Shown here piece by piece: positions 13,101 to 23,909 of a stretch of 64,000 bases of DNA. This DNA comes from Anoplopoma fimbria. Its lineage: Eukaryota; Chordata; Actinopteri; Perciformes; Anoplopomatidae. The stretch spans positions 2,260,471 to 2,324,470 of the forward strand of contig NC_072457.1 in assembly GCF_027596085.1 (NCBI RefSeq). The letters are read 5' to 3'. Made by a program: the position numbers and the translations under genes. The notes beneath the pieces were generated by a model. That model saw nothing but the letters and a program-made list of their open reading frames with translations, did no database searches and was not told where the DNA came from. Each line of letters starts with the position of its first letter. Position 1 is the first letter of the stretch.

Positions 13101-13526
13101 ATGACATGCCGAAACGTCTGCTGTGAAACACTACTAACAAATCTGCACGCACAACCAGGGCCCTCAACCAGTATTGTTAGTAGTTACATACTGTCAAAAT
13201 CTTTCTCCTGTATGTGTGCATAGGCTTGGGTTTTCCCTCGCTCTAATCAGAATTTTTCCATCACACATATCCACCCAAAAACTACCTCCCAAGCCAACTT
13301 TCTCCGTCTCTCCACCCACCTCCTCCCTGAACCCGTCGGTGTCTTCCTTGCACCTCCCCCTTCCATATCCGGCCCCGCTTTGTTTACCGTGCTAATCTAA
13401 CGTCTCATCGGCAGTAAGCCAGAGTTTGGCTGATTGTAATGGTGTGGTAATTAGCTGATTAGTGATGGAGAGAGCTCGTTAAGGATCCTAGCCCGACGAG
13501 AGGACACTTGATTAGATAATCATGAA
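10176..13526. other. Gene-free stretch
   Basis: AT-rich with homopolymer runs. An inverted repeat CAATAAAG...CTTTATTG spans 10764-10802, placing a polyadenylation-like hexamer on each strand. The block at 11820-11900 is complex and could be conserved non-coding DNA. 11980-12300 is purine-rich. I see no supportable gene. The frame at 12339-12560 has no coding-like features. Confidence 0.45.
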
Positions 13527-13540
13527 CGTGTGTGTGCGTG

Positions 13541-13583
<43 letters not shown>
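13527..13583. repeat. (TG)n microsatellite with CG interruptions
   Basis: TG units interrupted by GCGTG near 13537 and 13547, then a pure run to 13583. The preceding 13430-13520 is complex, with TAATTAGCTGATTAGTGATG, and could be conserved non-coding DNA. Confidence 0.95.
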
Positions 13584-13586
<3 letters not shown>

Positions 13587-13672
13587 AATACTGATACAGG
13601 TTATGATGCAACCATGATAATCTGCTAACACTCTAAAGATGAAGCCACTGTAGCGGTTCATATGCATTTATT

Positions 13673-13674
<2 letters not shown>

Positions 13675-13716
<42 letters not shown>
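13675..13716. repeat. (TA)n microsatellite
   Basis: About 21 TA units, self-complementary, only about 90 bp after the TG tract. Confidence 0.97.
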
Positions 13717-13718
<2 letters not shown>

Positions 13719-14342
13719 GGACAATTAATGTAATGAAATTTAGTTTTTTTTATATATTGATTTATGTATTGTTCAGTGTTTTATATCCTCTATTTTCTGT
13801 TCAAAGTTTACTGTTCAACATATTTCCAGGGGAAAATGTTTTCTCAAAGCCCGTCGGGTTTCCATTTCACCCACGCACTTCCTTTGGTTTCCTCTGTCTC
13901 ACATTCAGTTTATCAATAGTTTGCACAAGAAAACAAAACTTAATCCCTTTCAACATTCCAACACATTATGTGGCCTAGAACTACGTCAAAGAAGTTTACT
14001 TGCTGCTGCTGCTGCTCGAAGCGTTTTTGAAACTGCAGCAGAGGAACCTGAGAATCTGATAAACTCTGTGGGCTCATGAATGCTTATGTAAAGATACATC
14101 CTTTTTATGAAAGTGGTGTAGAAATACGAGGTGTTTAATCATCTTAATATTTCAGCTGCAGGGTGATGAGTCTGTTTCAGATATTTGTGTTGGCATTGAC
14201 ATCCCCAAATTGAATGTGAAGGCATTTGAGATTGAGAAATGTGATGCTGTCTGCTCTTGACCTTTCCTGCTCAAGGTATGGTTATTCTTTATTACATCTA
14301 TTATTCATTTTCTTTATCTAGATTTCACGATTCTTTCGCTTA
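13717..14342. other. Gene-free stretch
   Basis: AT-rich. A short run of five CTG units lies near 14003-14017. No gene is seen. Confidence 0.5.
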
Positions 14343-14590
14343 CAGTGATGTTTCAACAGAGAGGTTGATGTTCCACGATCATAGAGAGCCTACTGTGATT
14401 GACAGGTCGCTGACGTGTGCGGCTTCTCTAAGCAACAGTTTCAAATATGACAACTTCTGCTCATTGGCTGCAAAAAACAACAACATGGCGACGGCCTTAA
14501 GCCAAGATGGCGACAGTGAAATCAATCAACAAGAGGCTTCATAACATCAGTCCACAAACCAATGGGTGACATCACAATGAATACAGTCTA
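14343..14590 (+). repeat. Fragment of a dispersed fish repeat
   Basis: Phrases such as GATTGACAGGTCGCTGA, AACATGGCGACGGCC, CCAATGGGTGACATCAC and ATACAGTCTATGATAC match a common percomorph repeat I recognise. It probably belongs to the same composite family as 15849-16010, 26606-26866 and 37560-37955, although this part does not overlap those fragments in sequence. The short open frame inside is not a gene. Confidence 0.5.
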
Positions 14591-15848
14591 TGATACACAC
14601 ATTATACACTTAATGCATAATAGAGAAATATTATGAATCACGACATTTTTACGGTGCGGAACATTTTTTTTATACCAAGGCCTTTTGAAGGTGAAACCCT
14701 GAATTAAAGTATGAATATGATTTTCAATAAATGCCGAAATTAAACAGTTTTTTTATAATGAAGGAAAAGCTAAAATAGAATTAAATTAATGTTAATACTA
14801 CAAAGATATGTTTGAAAATCTGATCAAAAAACGCCACATTTACCTCAAGTCCTTTTTAAGTAGTTCAGCAGTGCATGGCTTTGCTAGTCCATCACTGCAG
14901 TAAAACACTGACGATGGAGAAGTGCCTCATACAACCACACTTCAAACAGTCGGCTACACTGCGCCACAACCACAACCAAGCGTTTTATTCTAAATGGAGA
15001 CAGAGAGCGATGCCCAGAATGCATCTGGGCGAGCAGTCTGTTCAGAACGGCGCTGAGTTATTAACTGTCTGTTCTAAAAAATCAAAACACCCTCAGCTGC
15101 TCACAGGAACCCCATTTAGTTTCAAATGCCTCTAAATACCCCCTCAGACAGCCGTCCTTATCAATCTGATGCCATAATCCATCATTATGAATGCAGAGTG
15201 GGAGGCTCCGGTTCAAGGGAATAGCTCCTTTTTGTTTCCTGATGAGAAATAACTGGACAGCTGTGACTTTCACACAGAGGATGACTGATGATTTTTTGAG
15301 CCCAGAACAAAAGCAGCGTTAGCGGTTATTGCCCACATTTCAGCTGGAAGGCTCTCAAATAAAGTTCAGCCTGAAGGGAGAGCGGCCTCTTCTCTTCTTC
15401 ATGGGTTCATGTTGTACATGTTTTTAGAAGCGGCGTCTGTGGGATACATCTCCTCTTACTTTTTAATGAAACAGACCCACTCTATTCCCAGCCGCGCTGA
15501 GCTTCGTGTGTTTTTTTGAGGATTTAGAGATTCAATTTAAAAAGTTTATTAATTTATGTTTTGACAGTATTTCTTCCAGCTACGGCCAAGGAGAGAGATC
15601 GTTTTACTGTGTAATACACAAGGTTGAAAATAAAATGCACATTCTGTAAAACTTTTAAATTGGGTCTAAAACTTCCATGTACATAAAAGCTTGCATAATT
15701 AAATACTTTTAGCTATATTAAAAGTATTTAATATAATGTGCTTTTATTCATTATTTAATACAGAAGCTGTGATAAAACTTAAGGCATTTATCAGTTTTGT
15801 TCTGAAACAACTGAAACAACTATTCAACATAGCTGAACTAAGGTAGAG
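14591..15848. other. Gene-free stretch
   Basis: AT-rich with long A and T runs. No gene or strong repeat is recognised. The short frame at 14875-15135 lacks coding character. Confidence 0.5.
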
Positions 15849-16010
15849 GTAATAAATCAAGTAAGAAGTAGAGTCATTTTCTCATAGACTTCAATACAAT
15901 CGGATTTCTTTTTGCAACCTGAACGAGTCGCCCCCTGCTGGTCAGTAGAGAGAATGCAACTTATAAGACACTTCCACATCGGCTTCACTCGGCAGAATCG
16001 AAGGTTTCTT
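15849..16010 (+). repeat. Dispersed repeat fragment (GAGTCGCCCCCTG family)
   Basis: Contains AGTCATTTTCTCATAGACTT, GAGTCGCCCCCTGCTGGTCA and CACTTCCACATCGGCTTCAC. The same phrases in the same order occur at 26750-26866 and 37810-37940. All three are in the same orientation and truncated differently, so this is a dispersed element. The class is unknown. Confidence 0.8.
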
Positions 16011-16138
16011 CCTGGTAACACATAAAAATGTGTCTTAAATAATCTTAAATAATACGGAACGCTATTTATTTGTGTTGTTTTATCATTTGCTGACACAAGG
16101 CCGTTTCCCCCAATGAGATTCATCTTTACTTCTCTAAC

Positions 16139-16140
<2 letters not shown>

Positions 16141-16218
<78 letters not shown>
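16141..16218. repeat. (CA)n microsatellite
   Basis: About 39 uninterrupted units. Frames through it are artefacts. Confidence 0.98.
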
Positions 16219-16220
<2 letters not shown>

Positions 16221-16604
16221 ACTGACATTACCCTGAGAGATGAAAAGCCAATAGCACCCGGAGGGGATTCTTTGATCCCTGTGAAAGCCCCCCAGGTGCT
16301 GACGTGGAATCACTTCCACATCATGCTGTCCTGACCTCAACAATTAAAGAGCAAATTGAAAAACTGACCTGATCGGTGTGAGGATGGGAAAATGTTGTTC
16401 TTCCTCATGGGGCCAATCAACCAGAAGACCCCCGGGCACACCCATCACATGCATTATGGCTCGGACTGTGCAGTATATACATATACAGTCTGCCTTCTAT
16501 GTATAGGAATACAACTTTCACCATTGGGCAGGTTTTGCTTTTCTTCCTTTGTGACACAAATGCACACAATCATGGCTCATACAGGATGTCAGCTAACAAA
16601 CAAA

Positions 16605-16608
<4 letters not shown>
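16219..16608. other. Gene-free stretch between CA tracts
   Basis: Unique-looking sequence with no exon-like features. It ends in a short CAAA run that leads into the next CA tract. Confidence 0.5.

Positions 16609-16685
<77 letters not shown>
16609..16685. repeat. (CA)n microsatellite
   Basis: About 38 units, preceded by AACA repeats that look like a precursor of the tract. Confidence 0.98.
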
Positions 16686-16687
<2 letters not shown>

Positions 16688-17498
16688 CAACCTGCTGCAG
16701 AAGTTCGATCCAAACACAAAAGAAAGGAAACAACGCATTTATTTGAATCTTGATCTAAATGCATTATTTCACAATGCATCATGGGTCTCCTTTCCACCTG
16801 ACATTGCCATGCATCTTGCGGGTCTGCATCTGATAGAGCTGAGAATACATTTAGGCTGAACACAGAATTAAAGTGCAGCCCTGCTTTACCCCTCGAAAAT
16901 CCGACTGCTGCTTTCCTCGCCAAAAAAACTCACACATTGCCATGCATACGGCGACTTCTCCCCTTGGCAGGAAACGCTTTTTCTCACCCTGCGTTTTTTG
17001 TGGAGCAAGCAGCTTGGCTGATGCTGCGGCGAGCTACTCCGATTGCATTCGTGAATTTTTGCTGCTGTTAGAAAGTTGGCCAACAGACAAATACTTTCAC
17101 TTTTCGCTGCTGTGGTTTTTGTCTTTCATACATCAGATAAAAGGTAGTGTCCTCGTTCCTATAGATGTGGATGAACAGCTGTTTGAACAACTGTTTTGAA
17201 CATCAATCCAAACAACATTTCCAGCTCATGACTTTTGTTGTAGTTTCTGGACAGTTTGAGTTTTGTCTTTGTGAAGTTGGGAATATGTGAACAAAGTATT
17301 ATCCTCCCATTGGGTCGATTCAGGAACCCGACCTTTAGGTGTGAACCCACCCCTAAAAACAAATACGATTAAACATACCACTCCACAAAGAGGTGTTCTG
17401 AATTTATTTTTAGAACGTGCATGTTAAAGAAGGAGGTGTTTCAGTGTGATAAAAAACAGGTATTTGTATCTATTTTCTTGAGGGCTTGATGTGATCTC
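16686..17498. other. Gene-free stretch
   Basis: The frame at 16873-17199 is open for 108 codons but shows no family resemblance, and its composition is not clearly coding. Nothing else is recognised. Confidence 0.4.
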
Positions 17499-17605
17499 AG
17501 AAACTAGCAGGTACACATTTTCCTTTTAGATGATACCGGGAGTGTGTGACAGGAAATGAGGAGAGCTATCAGATGAATAGAGCGATAATAAAAAATGTGT
17601 TATCT
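17499..17605 (+). repeat. Diverged repeat, copy 1
   Basis: GAAACTAGCAGGTACA, GTGTGTGACAGGAAATGAGGAG and a GATAATAA...AAATGTGT segment match 19998-20105 in the same order and orientation, at roughly three quarters identity by eye. Confidence 0.6.
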
Positions 17606-18229
17606 GTATTAATCAGTGTTAATGGAAAATGTGTCCAACATAAAAACTTTCACACTCTTCTTTTAGCAACTCATGAACTTTACAGAGAAAGTCTGTGTTG
17701 TAGTCTCTGATGGGTTTATCAAGAACCAGGGTGAAGTCTGAAGACCTGAACATCCCTGACCTGCTGTCCACCCGAAGTAGTTTTTCTTGCTATTTATACT
17801 ACAAAGGACCTTTTTGGGTCATTTTTCTCTATGTTATGTTTAATTTGATTTCTTGACTAGAAAGAGAAAAAGCGGACCACCCAAAGCAAACCACAAAAAA
17901 ACATCCCTCTGTTTTTCTAATTGTCTCAATGGGGTTTATACTAAATCAGAAAAAGAGCTCTCAGCTGTTCATCCTTTAGCGGACTGGTCCCTCATGTTTT
18001 CAATCTCCCTTTCCATCTCTTTGCATCTCCGTTCCAAAATCCAATCAAACACCACATGTTACAAAGAACAACAGAAGGACTCAGTTTTTTGTTTGTTCCC
18101 TTGTTGTGAGCAAATATTTAATTACAAACAAAGCTGCACATTTTTAATCAATTAATTCTCTAATTTAACTGATCTTGTTGGTTCTTCAAATCGGACGGGA
18201 ACACCAACAAGAATGTGAAAATTAGGGCT
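17606..18229. other. Gene-free stretch
   Basis: AT-rich. The 100-codon frame at 17853-18155 has no coding-like composition and no recognised motif. Confidence 0.45.
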
Positions 18230-18400
18230 TTTTATTTTCCAGGTTTAGCTTAGAAGTATAATACATCACTACAAGCCTAAACCTCCTAACCTTATCCTGA
18301 AGTCTTAACATGCAACGACCAAGAAGATTTAGAAAAATGTCCTCACTTTTCAGGTAAAAACCACGGTCCCCACAAAGGTAGAAAAACAGGAAACACACAC
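18230..18400 (-). repeat. TG-linked dispersed repeat, reverse copy
   Basis: Reading the minus strand gives the GAGGACATTTTTCTAAATC and GGGGACCGTGG phrases of the family at 9943-10175. It is followed on the plus strand by the CA tract at 18522, the same association in reverse. Confidence 0.5.
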
Positions 18401-18518
18401 ATTCACATGTTGACTCAACCAAGTCTGTACTCACACTTACATCCCAACAGAAACACAAACACCCCCAAAAAACAACAACTGTGACACACACAAAGAATCA
18501 CACTCAAACACACAACTG

Positions 18519-18521
<3 letters not shown>

Positions 18522-18580
<59 letters not shown>
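18522..18580. repeat. (CA)n microsatellite
   Basis: About 29 units, preceded by interrupted CA-rich DNA from about 18485. Confidence 0.97.
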
Positions 18581-18582
<2 letters not shown>

Positions 18583-18829
18583 ACCAAAAGACAAATACAA
18601 TACCGATAAGATGCAACACATCTGCTGTGTGGATTTTTGTGTGAGAACAAAACCCATTTTTTGTTTGTGTTTTCTTATGTACAACTCGTGAAAAGCAGAA
18701 ACCCAGAGAGGCAGACAGACTTTAAATATGTATTTGTGGTTTTGGGAGCCAGATGATCTCTTGACTGCATAAACAGATTATCTACCAGCCCTCCGCCAAC
18801 ACGCCGAAGTCAATATACAGTAACGCTCA

Positions 18830-18831
<2 letters not shown>

Positions 18832-18892
<61 letters not shown>
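18832..18892. repeat. (CA)n microsatellite
   Basis: About 30 uninterrupted units. Confidence 0.97.
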
Positions 18893-18893
<1 letters not shown>

Positions 18894-18998
18894 AACACCG
18901 CACACACGCAGCCATGTAAAGATATATCCACGGTGACATATTTTGCATGGTACTGTTGCACACAGGCCTTTCTCCAAATGCTCTCCCTCACCACCCCT

Positions 18999-19002
<4 letters not shown>

Positions 19003-19055
<53 letters not shown>
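19003..19055. repeat. (TC)n microsatellite
   Basis: About 26 uninterrupted units in a longer pyrimidine-rich zone. Homopurine-homopyrimidine tracts of this kind can form triplex (H-DNA). Confidence 0.97.
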
Positions 19056-19058
<3 letters not shown>

Positions 19059-19199
19059 ATAAACGCCTATGTCGCTCTGCCAGACGGCTCCACTGGGCGA
19101 CAGACGCAGCACAAACTGTTCTCTCCAAATATTTGCTCGAGTCATTGCTCATTCTCTGTGCTGGCGTGTCTCGCTATTTGCCTTTTGTCACCTACGTCC

Positions 19200-19329
19200 T
19201 CTGATGTCATTCACCTCCCATCCTTCCCCTCCTTCTTCCTCCCATTTTCCTGTCTCAATCCCTCGTCCACTACTCAATCCCTCTTCATCCCGTCTCTCTC
19301 TCCCTCCCTCCCTCCCCCCCCCCCCCCCC
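19200..19329. repeat. Pyrimidine-rich tract ending in poly-C
   Basis: A C- and T-rich stretch from about 19205 ending in 16 C residues (19314-19329). No gene is seen. The proline- and serine-rich frames come from the composition. Confidence 0.85.
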
Positions 19330-19997
19330 GTTTTTCTCTTTTAGCCACAGCTGCGTCGACTCGCTTCGTGATTTGACACAGTTTCTCCCACACTTCTGCT
19401 TCCTAGTCCCAGAGGGTCGGAGGGCGTGTGACCCCCCCCAACGTTTTCAGTCACTGCCATGTTTTGTGCAATAAAGTCAAAAGGGGACGGCCCAATGTCT
19501 GTGAGATAGAAAGAAAGCAGCTGTTTTGGTAAAAGGGGTTCTGTTTGTGCTGTTTTAAATGGTAACAGCATTTTGTAGTGTATTTCAGCTGAGAGCAAGT
19601 GTTAGAGACTTGGTCCCAACAATAAAGGGGTTTGGGACATCCCACTCTCACTCCCAACTCGGCTTTTGATGCCGATGTAGGAGGCGCCTTTCAGCCAGAG
19701 GTGTGACCGAGTCATTATTTGTATTATTAAGACAGAAGTAAGTCTCAAATCTTTGCACTCAAGTCCCAAGTCAAGACTGGCAAGTCCTAACCTTTGGGAA
19801 TGAGTCCTTTACAAGTCATGATGCTCTCTTCACAAAATGAAATGCCCTTTTTCATCTACGTTTGTAATTTCCAATCCATCCGTTTGCATAACACAATTCC
19901 TTTTCCGTTAGTTCGTCGTGGTGCTCTCCTGCAACTTGATTGGATGCTGATGGTTTGCTTCAAACAGGATTTTTGATGAGATCCAACCACATTCCCT
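19330..19997. other. Gene-free stretch with TCAAGTC-type repeat
   Basis: At about 19700-19800 the phrases AAGTCTCAAATC, ACTCAAGTCCCAAGTCAAGA and GGCAAGTCCTAAC resemble a common fish repeat made of TCAAGTC words. The rest is unremarkable and no gene is supported. Confidence 0.4.
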
Positions 19998-20105
19998 CAG
20001 AAACTAGAAGGTACATATTTTCATCATAAAAGAAACTGTGTGTGACAGGAAGTGAGGAGACCCTTAAGACGATGGAAGTGATAATGGGAAATGTGTAAGA
20101 CGGAC
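19998..20105 (+). repeat. Diverged repeat, copy 2
   Basis: Partner of 17499-17605: GAAACTAGAAGGTACATATT and GTGTGTGACAGGAAGTGAGGAG align with the first copy. Confidence 0.6.
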
Positions 20106-20640
20106 AGCAATCAAGGATCTCTCTGGATTGTACGTATTGATTTGGGTAGAAGTTGAGCATAATTCCTCATTAATCTTTTTAGACATGAATGTTGAATTCG
20201 ACTTACTTTCCCAAAAATGTTTAGTCAATAATGAAACGGAAGCTGACAGAATTGAAATGTAAATTTAATATTTTTTGGACCAAATGTTTAGGACTAAGTC
20301 GATCACTTCATGTTGTATTCAATATGTTTCATATGTTTATAGTGAAGTCATTAGGAGTAATTGGGCCGTGGGTTTTTACTCTGAACACATGCATTTTCCT
20401 TCATATATGGTCAAATATTTACTGATATTTCGAGATCATATTCATGTCAAGAGTCTAGGGATGATTCCCTCAATGTTAACAGTATAAAATGTGTGTTCAT
20501 AACCCGCAGTACTTTTCCCTCCACCATCACTCTTCTACTCTCTGATTTGAATCACAACCCACCGACAGCGGTTTGGCAATTCCTGGTAATGATCTGAGAG
20601 CCGGATACATTATCTGAGAAGACGACCAATTTAAATGAAA
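20106..20640. other. Gene-free AT-rich stretch
   Basis: No gene or repeat is recognised. Confidence 0.5.
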
Positions 20641-20659
20641 CCTTTCCTCTCCTTCTATC

Positions 20660-20901
20660 TTAGCTCTGTAGGAGCCAATCAGGGAGCGCTTGATTCGCTG
20701 CAATCAGCCGCTGCTTCATCTCAGTGTCCTCCAGCTCGGAAACACTGATCATTGTATCAACTTTCAACGTTAGAGATCTGCTTTCACTCAGTGAAAGCAG
20801 ATCTCTAATAGCATCATTTTTCCACAACTGGGGATTAGCAACAAATTGAGTAAATGTTAATATCTCATCCAAGCTCAACCAGTAAACTTCTCTCCTGATT
20901 T
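20660..20901 (-). CDS. Small open frame of unknown origin
   Basis: On the minus strand a frame opens after a TAA near 20903 and runs to a TAG at 20660-20662. The first ATG-like start is ambiguous because the frame is open upstream of it. The product would be about 79 residues with a hydrophilic, protein-like mix. It has segments such as LDEILTFTQFV and QRLIAANQALPDWLLQS. The 39-bp palindrome at 20770-20808 lies inside and encodes a Leu/Ser-rich stretch. I do not recognise a family. It may be a degraded transposon ORF, a retained exon or chance. Confidence 0.2.
20770..20808. repeat. 39-bp perfect palindrome
   Basis: Left arm TTAGAGATCTGCTTTCACT (20770-20788), one central C, and right arm AGTGAAAGCAGATCTCTAA (20790-20808). 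The arms are exact reverse complements over 19 bp. The symmetry does not continue outside. Confidence 0.98.
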
Positions 20902-20903
20902 AA

Positions 20904-20933
20904 CAGCCACAGTCTGTAATGGGACTGTGGCTG
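20904..20933. repeat. Perfect inverted repeat, 11-bp arms
   Basis: CAGCCACAGTC at 20904-20914 and GACTGTGGCTG at 20923-20933, with an 8-bp loop. It lies about 95 bp from the 39-bp palindrome. Confidence 0.95.
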
Positions 20934-21752
20934 ATATAAGAGCAAGCTGTGTCATGTGGCCTGATGTGTTGTTTGTTTCACATTTTTCAATTTCACAGAG
21001 GTTGTGGTTGAACTCGGTATGATTTTGGAACACCGACAACATTTACTTTTGTCAAAAGCTGACGATCTTTGGTTGCAACTTGTGACTCGGCCAAAATAGG
21101 TACACCTTTGCACTCTCCAAACCTAAAAGTTCAAACTATGACGAATGATGTTCGGCAACAACTGAGAAGAACGAGACAATGACGGAACCACAACGCCATT
21201 AAACTGCAATGGGGACGATATCAAACCTGCAATATTGTCGAAATATAACCCACAAGACTAAAATGTAGTTCAAAATGATACTCTTGCCTAAAATCTCTCT
21301 TTATTTTTGTCACTTTCCACCTTCTCTTCCCTTCTCTTCTCACTCCTGGCAATTGTGCTACTATGATGCAGGTTGCAGGCCTTTGTGTGGTTGATCGACG
21401 CATATTTTGGGATGTTTGGCAGTGCGGATTTGCTATTAAGGTGGGTGCAACTGACCAAGTGATGGTATTTGACGAGTTGGGAATGAGAACATTTTGACGA
21501 AACATAGAAACCTGCTTTTCCAACCGTTTTAATAAAGATGCTCTTCATCAACTTGCCTTTTTAAAGAACTTTTGTTGAAGTAAATGTTTAAGGCTAGTGG
21601 GGTTAGCTTGAACCCAAAGTGTCATCTGACCACATCTGAAGGCAGAAGGTTAGCATCTTTACTTCCTTGTCTATCACTTCCTCTTTCTGTTTCTGTCCTC
21701 TTCATTTCCATTTTTCTGAGCTCCTTCTGTCTTCTCTCTCATTTTTTTTTCA
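20934..21752. other. Gene-free stretch
   Basis: No supportable gene. The 87-100 codon minus-strand frames at 21221-21551 lack coding character. Confidence 0.45.
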
Positions 21753-22062
21753 TCTCTCTCTCTCTCTCTCTCTCTCTCCCTGGAGTTTATATCCCAATCC
21801 GTCATCCTCTCCTCTCCCTGTCTATCTCCCTCCATCTCTCCTTCCTCATTCCGTTACACTCGGCAGACTTCTCAATCTCTGGCTCCGTCTTAAATCTCAA
21901 ACCTCATCTTCTCCCTCCGTCTCTGCTTCCTCATCCGCGTCCCTCACTTCTCTTCCTCATCTCTTTCCACCATTTCTTCTTTTCATCTCTTTGCCGCATA
22001 TATTCCTAGACATACATATTTATATTCTCAACTTCTCTTACATATTCAGACCGTCTCCACTC

Positions 22063-22109
<47 letters not shown>
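21753..22109. repeat. Pyrimidine-rich zone with two (TC)n runs
   Basis: TC runs at 21753-21778 and 22069-22109, with C- and T-rich DNA between. The serine-, leucine- and proline-rich frames here come from the composition and are not genes. Confidence 0.9.
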
Positions 22110-22112
<3 letters not shown>

Positions 22113-22213
22113 CTCTTTGGTTCCAGTATTTCATGCGTGGATAATCCATGTCGGTCTAATCCTTTTAGCTATTCTCCCCTGTAGCCTAATGAGCCTATAG
22201 CGCTGCTGCACTG

Positions 22214-22214
<1 letters not shown>

Positions 22215-22306
<92 letters not shown>
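22215..22306. repeat. (CA)n microsatellite
   Basis: About 46 uninterrupted units, about 105 bp after the TC run. Confidence 0.98.
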
Positions 22307-22308
<2 letters not shown>

Positions 22309-22649
22309 CACATCAGCTATCAGTATGCTTAGGAACATTAATACCACCTTAACAGGATTTATCTTTCCTCCTGGTTTCCCCCCCCGCCGGTCTGATCCGT
22401 CTCTCTGCTCCACTCGACCAATCAGCGTCCTCCTCATCCCTTATTTAATCACACTAATATCTCATTTTAATGACATAATTGGAGTCTTTACCAGAAATAG
22501 CATTTGCTAAGTGGTTTAGAGGCAAACTTGTGTCACACATCTCCTGTTAGTATCCACAGCTGGCGCCACAGTGGACGTCCACTGGAGACGTGGACAAGTC
22601 ATTGTAATAACAACTAGTTGACCAAAAAAAAAAACACAAACAGCAATGC

Positions 22650-22870
22650 TTTGAGCTAAATGCTTATGTCTGCATTCTTATATGTTTATGACAATGCTAA
22701 CATGCTGATGCTAGATAGGAATAATGTTCATCATGTTCACCATCTTAGCTTGGTTGTATGCTAACATTTGGTTTTTAGAATAAACCTGTTTTTTGCAGGT
22801 TTTTGGTCATAAGTATTGGGGAAAGAACATTTTTGCTATAATGGCGCTATTAAAAAAGTCATTAGAAAAC
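22650..22870 (+). repeat. Dispersed repeat fragment (GCTAACATGCT family)
   Basis: Phrases such as CAATGCTAACATGCTGATGC, TATGCTAACATTTGG, GCAGGTTTTTGGTCATAAGT and ATAATGGCGCTATT follow the order of a fish repeat I recognise. A diverged copy carrying other parts lies at 42862-43215. It is non-coding. Confidence 0.6.
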
Positions 22871-23698
22871 CAAACTTATCAGAATTTACCTTCAAAGAAC
22901 ATGAATGAGGAAAAAAATCATCAAAAGCAAACCCTAAGGTCTTTGCGTTTTCTATACGCGTCATTGAACAAAAATTGATACGCACAGAAACCTTGCACAC
23001 TGAGTCCCATGCGTTTTATTATTCTATTCTATTCGGTGCGAATATTTGCAAGAAAAAAACAGAATTCATCTGTCTTTAAATTCTGCATCTCTTCATTCTT
23101 TTACGTCTTCATCCTAAAAGTGTTTTTTCCCTGAAAACAATCAATTTATCAGATGCCATCTTAGATTACGTTTGCTCTGAGCAGTCAAGCAACCTTTTTC
23201 TGTCTTTTGACAGATATGAAAAAAGCCAGAAAAGTAGCTGATTTGAAAATAAATGTTGAGTATTTTATCATCTGTAAACAGACACATTTTACTTTTGATG
23301 TTGTTAGACCTTCAACTTGGCTCTCAGTTATATAAAATAACACCCTTGACTTCTCATCTTATCTATTTATTATTAAATGCTTTGGAACATTTGTACAAAC
23401 ACAATAAAAAGAAAAGAAGATTTTTTAAAAGACACGTTAAGCTCTTTTTCATGCAAATAGGTTATTAAAGAATAAACTAGCGTAAGCTAAGCTCCACATT
23501 CAAACCAGATGGTTCCTAAATAATTTAGTTTTAAATCACATTTAACACAGCAGTAGGGGCCAGATGAGAAAATATAGTATTTATAAGGGTTTGTGTGGAT
23601 GAGTGCATACATAAGCATGCAGCCTACATAAATATTATGAATGCTTAAATGGTGTTTTGTATGCATTAACGTCTTCTGCAACCATCTGTGTTAGACAT

Positions 23699-23702
<4 letters not shown>
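22871..23702. other. Gene-free AT-rich stretch
   Basis: No gene is seen. A short imperfect TATTC repeat lies near 23020-23033. Confidence 0.5.
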
Positions 23703-23729
<27 letters not shown>

Positions 23730-23748
23730 CCATGTGTGTGTGTGTGTG
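23703..23748. repeat. (TG)n microsatellite with a CCA interruption
   Basis: Two TG runs separated by CCA near 23730. Confidence 0.95.
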
Positions 23749-23848
23749 ACGTCCTGTGAGGGTCTGTCTCTTTCCTGTCTCTACTTCAAGTCCTCTCCTC
23801 CATCACCTCCGTCCGCAGACGCCACAGCAGGACAAAAGGTTTGCCGTT

Positions 23849-23909
23849 TCTCTCTCTCTCTCTCTCTCTCTCTCCATCTCTTTTTGTTTCTCTGCCCCCC
23901 CCCCCCCCC
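23849..23909. repeat. (TC)n run and poly-C
   Basis: TC run at 23849-23874, then TTTTTGTTTCTCTG and a 15-C run at 23895-23909. Confidence 0.93.

Noticed and set aside
16392..16859. 155-codon open frame
   Set aside because: It runs through a (CA)n tract, giving His-Thr repeats; no coding character outside the tract.
19003..19055. GAGA-type promoter element
   Set aside because: A plain (TC)n microsatellite in a pyrimidine-rich zone; no gene start nearby.
21667..22200. 177-codon open frame, the longest in the window
   Set aside because: It lies in pyrimidine-rich DNA and (TC)n; the Ser/Leu/Pro-rich translation is compositional.
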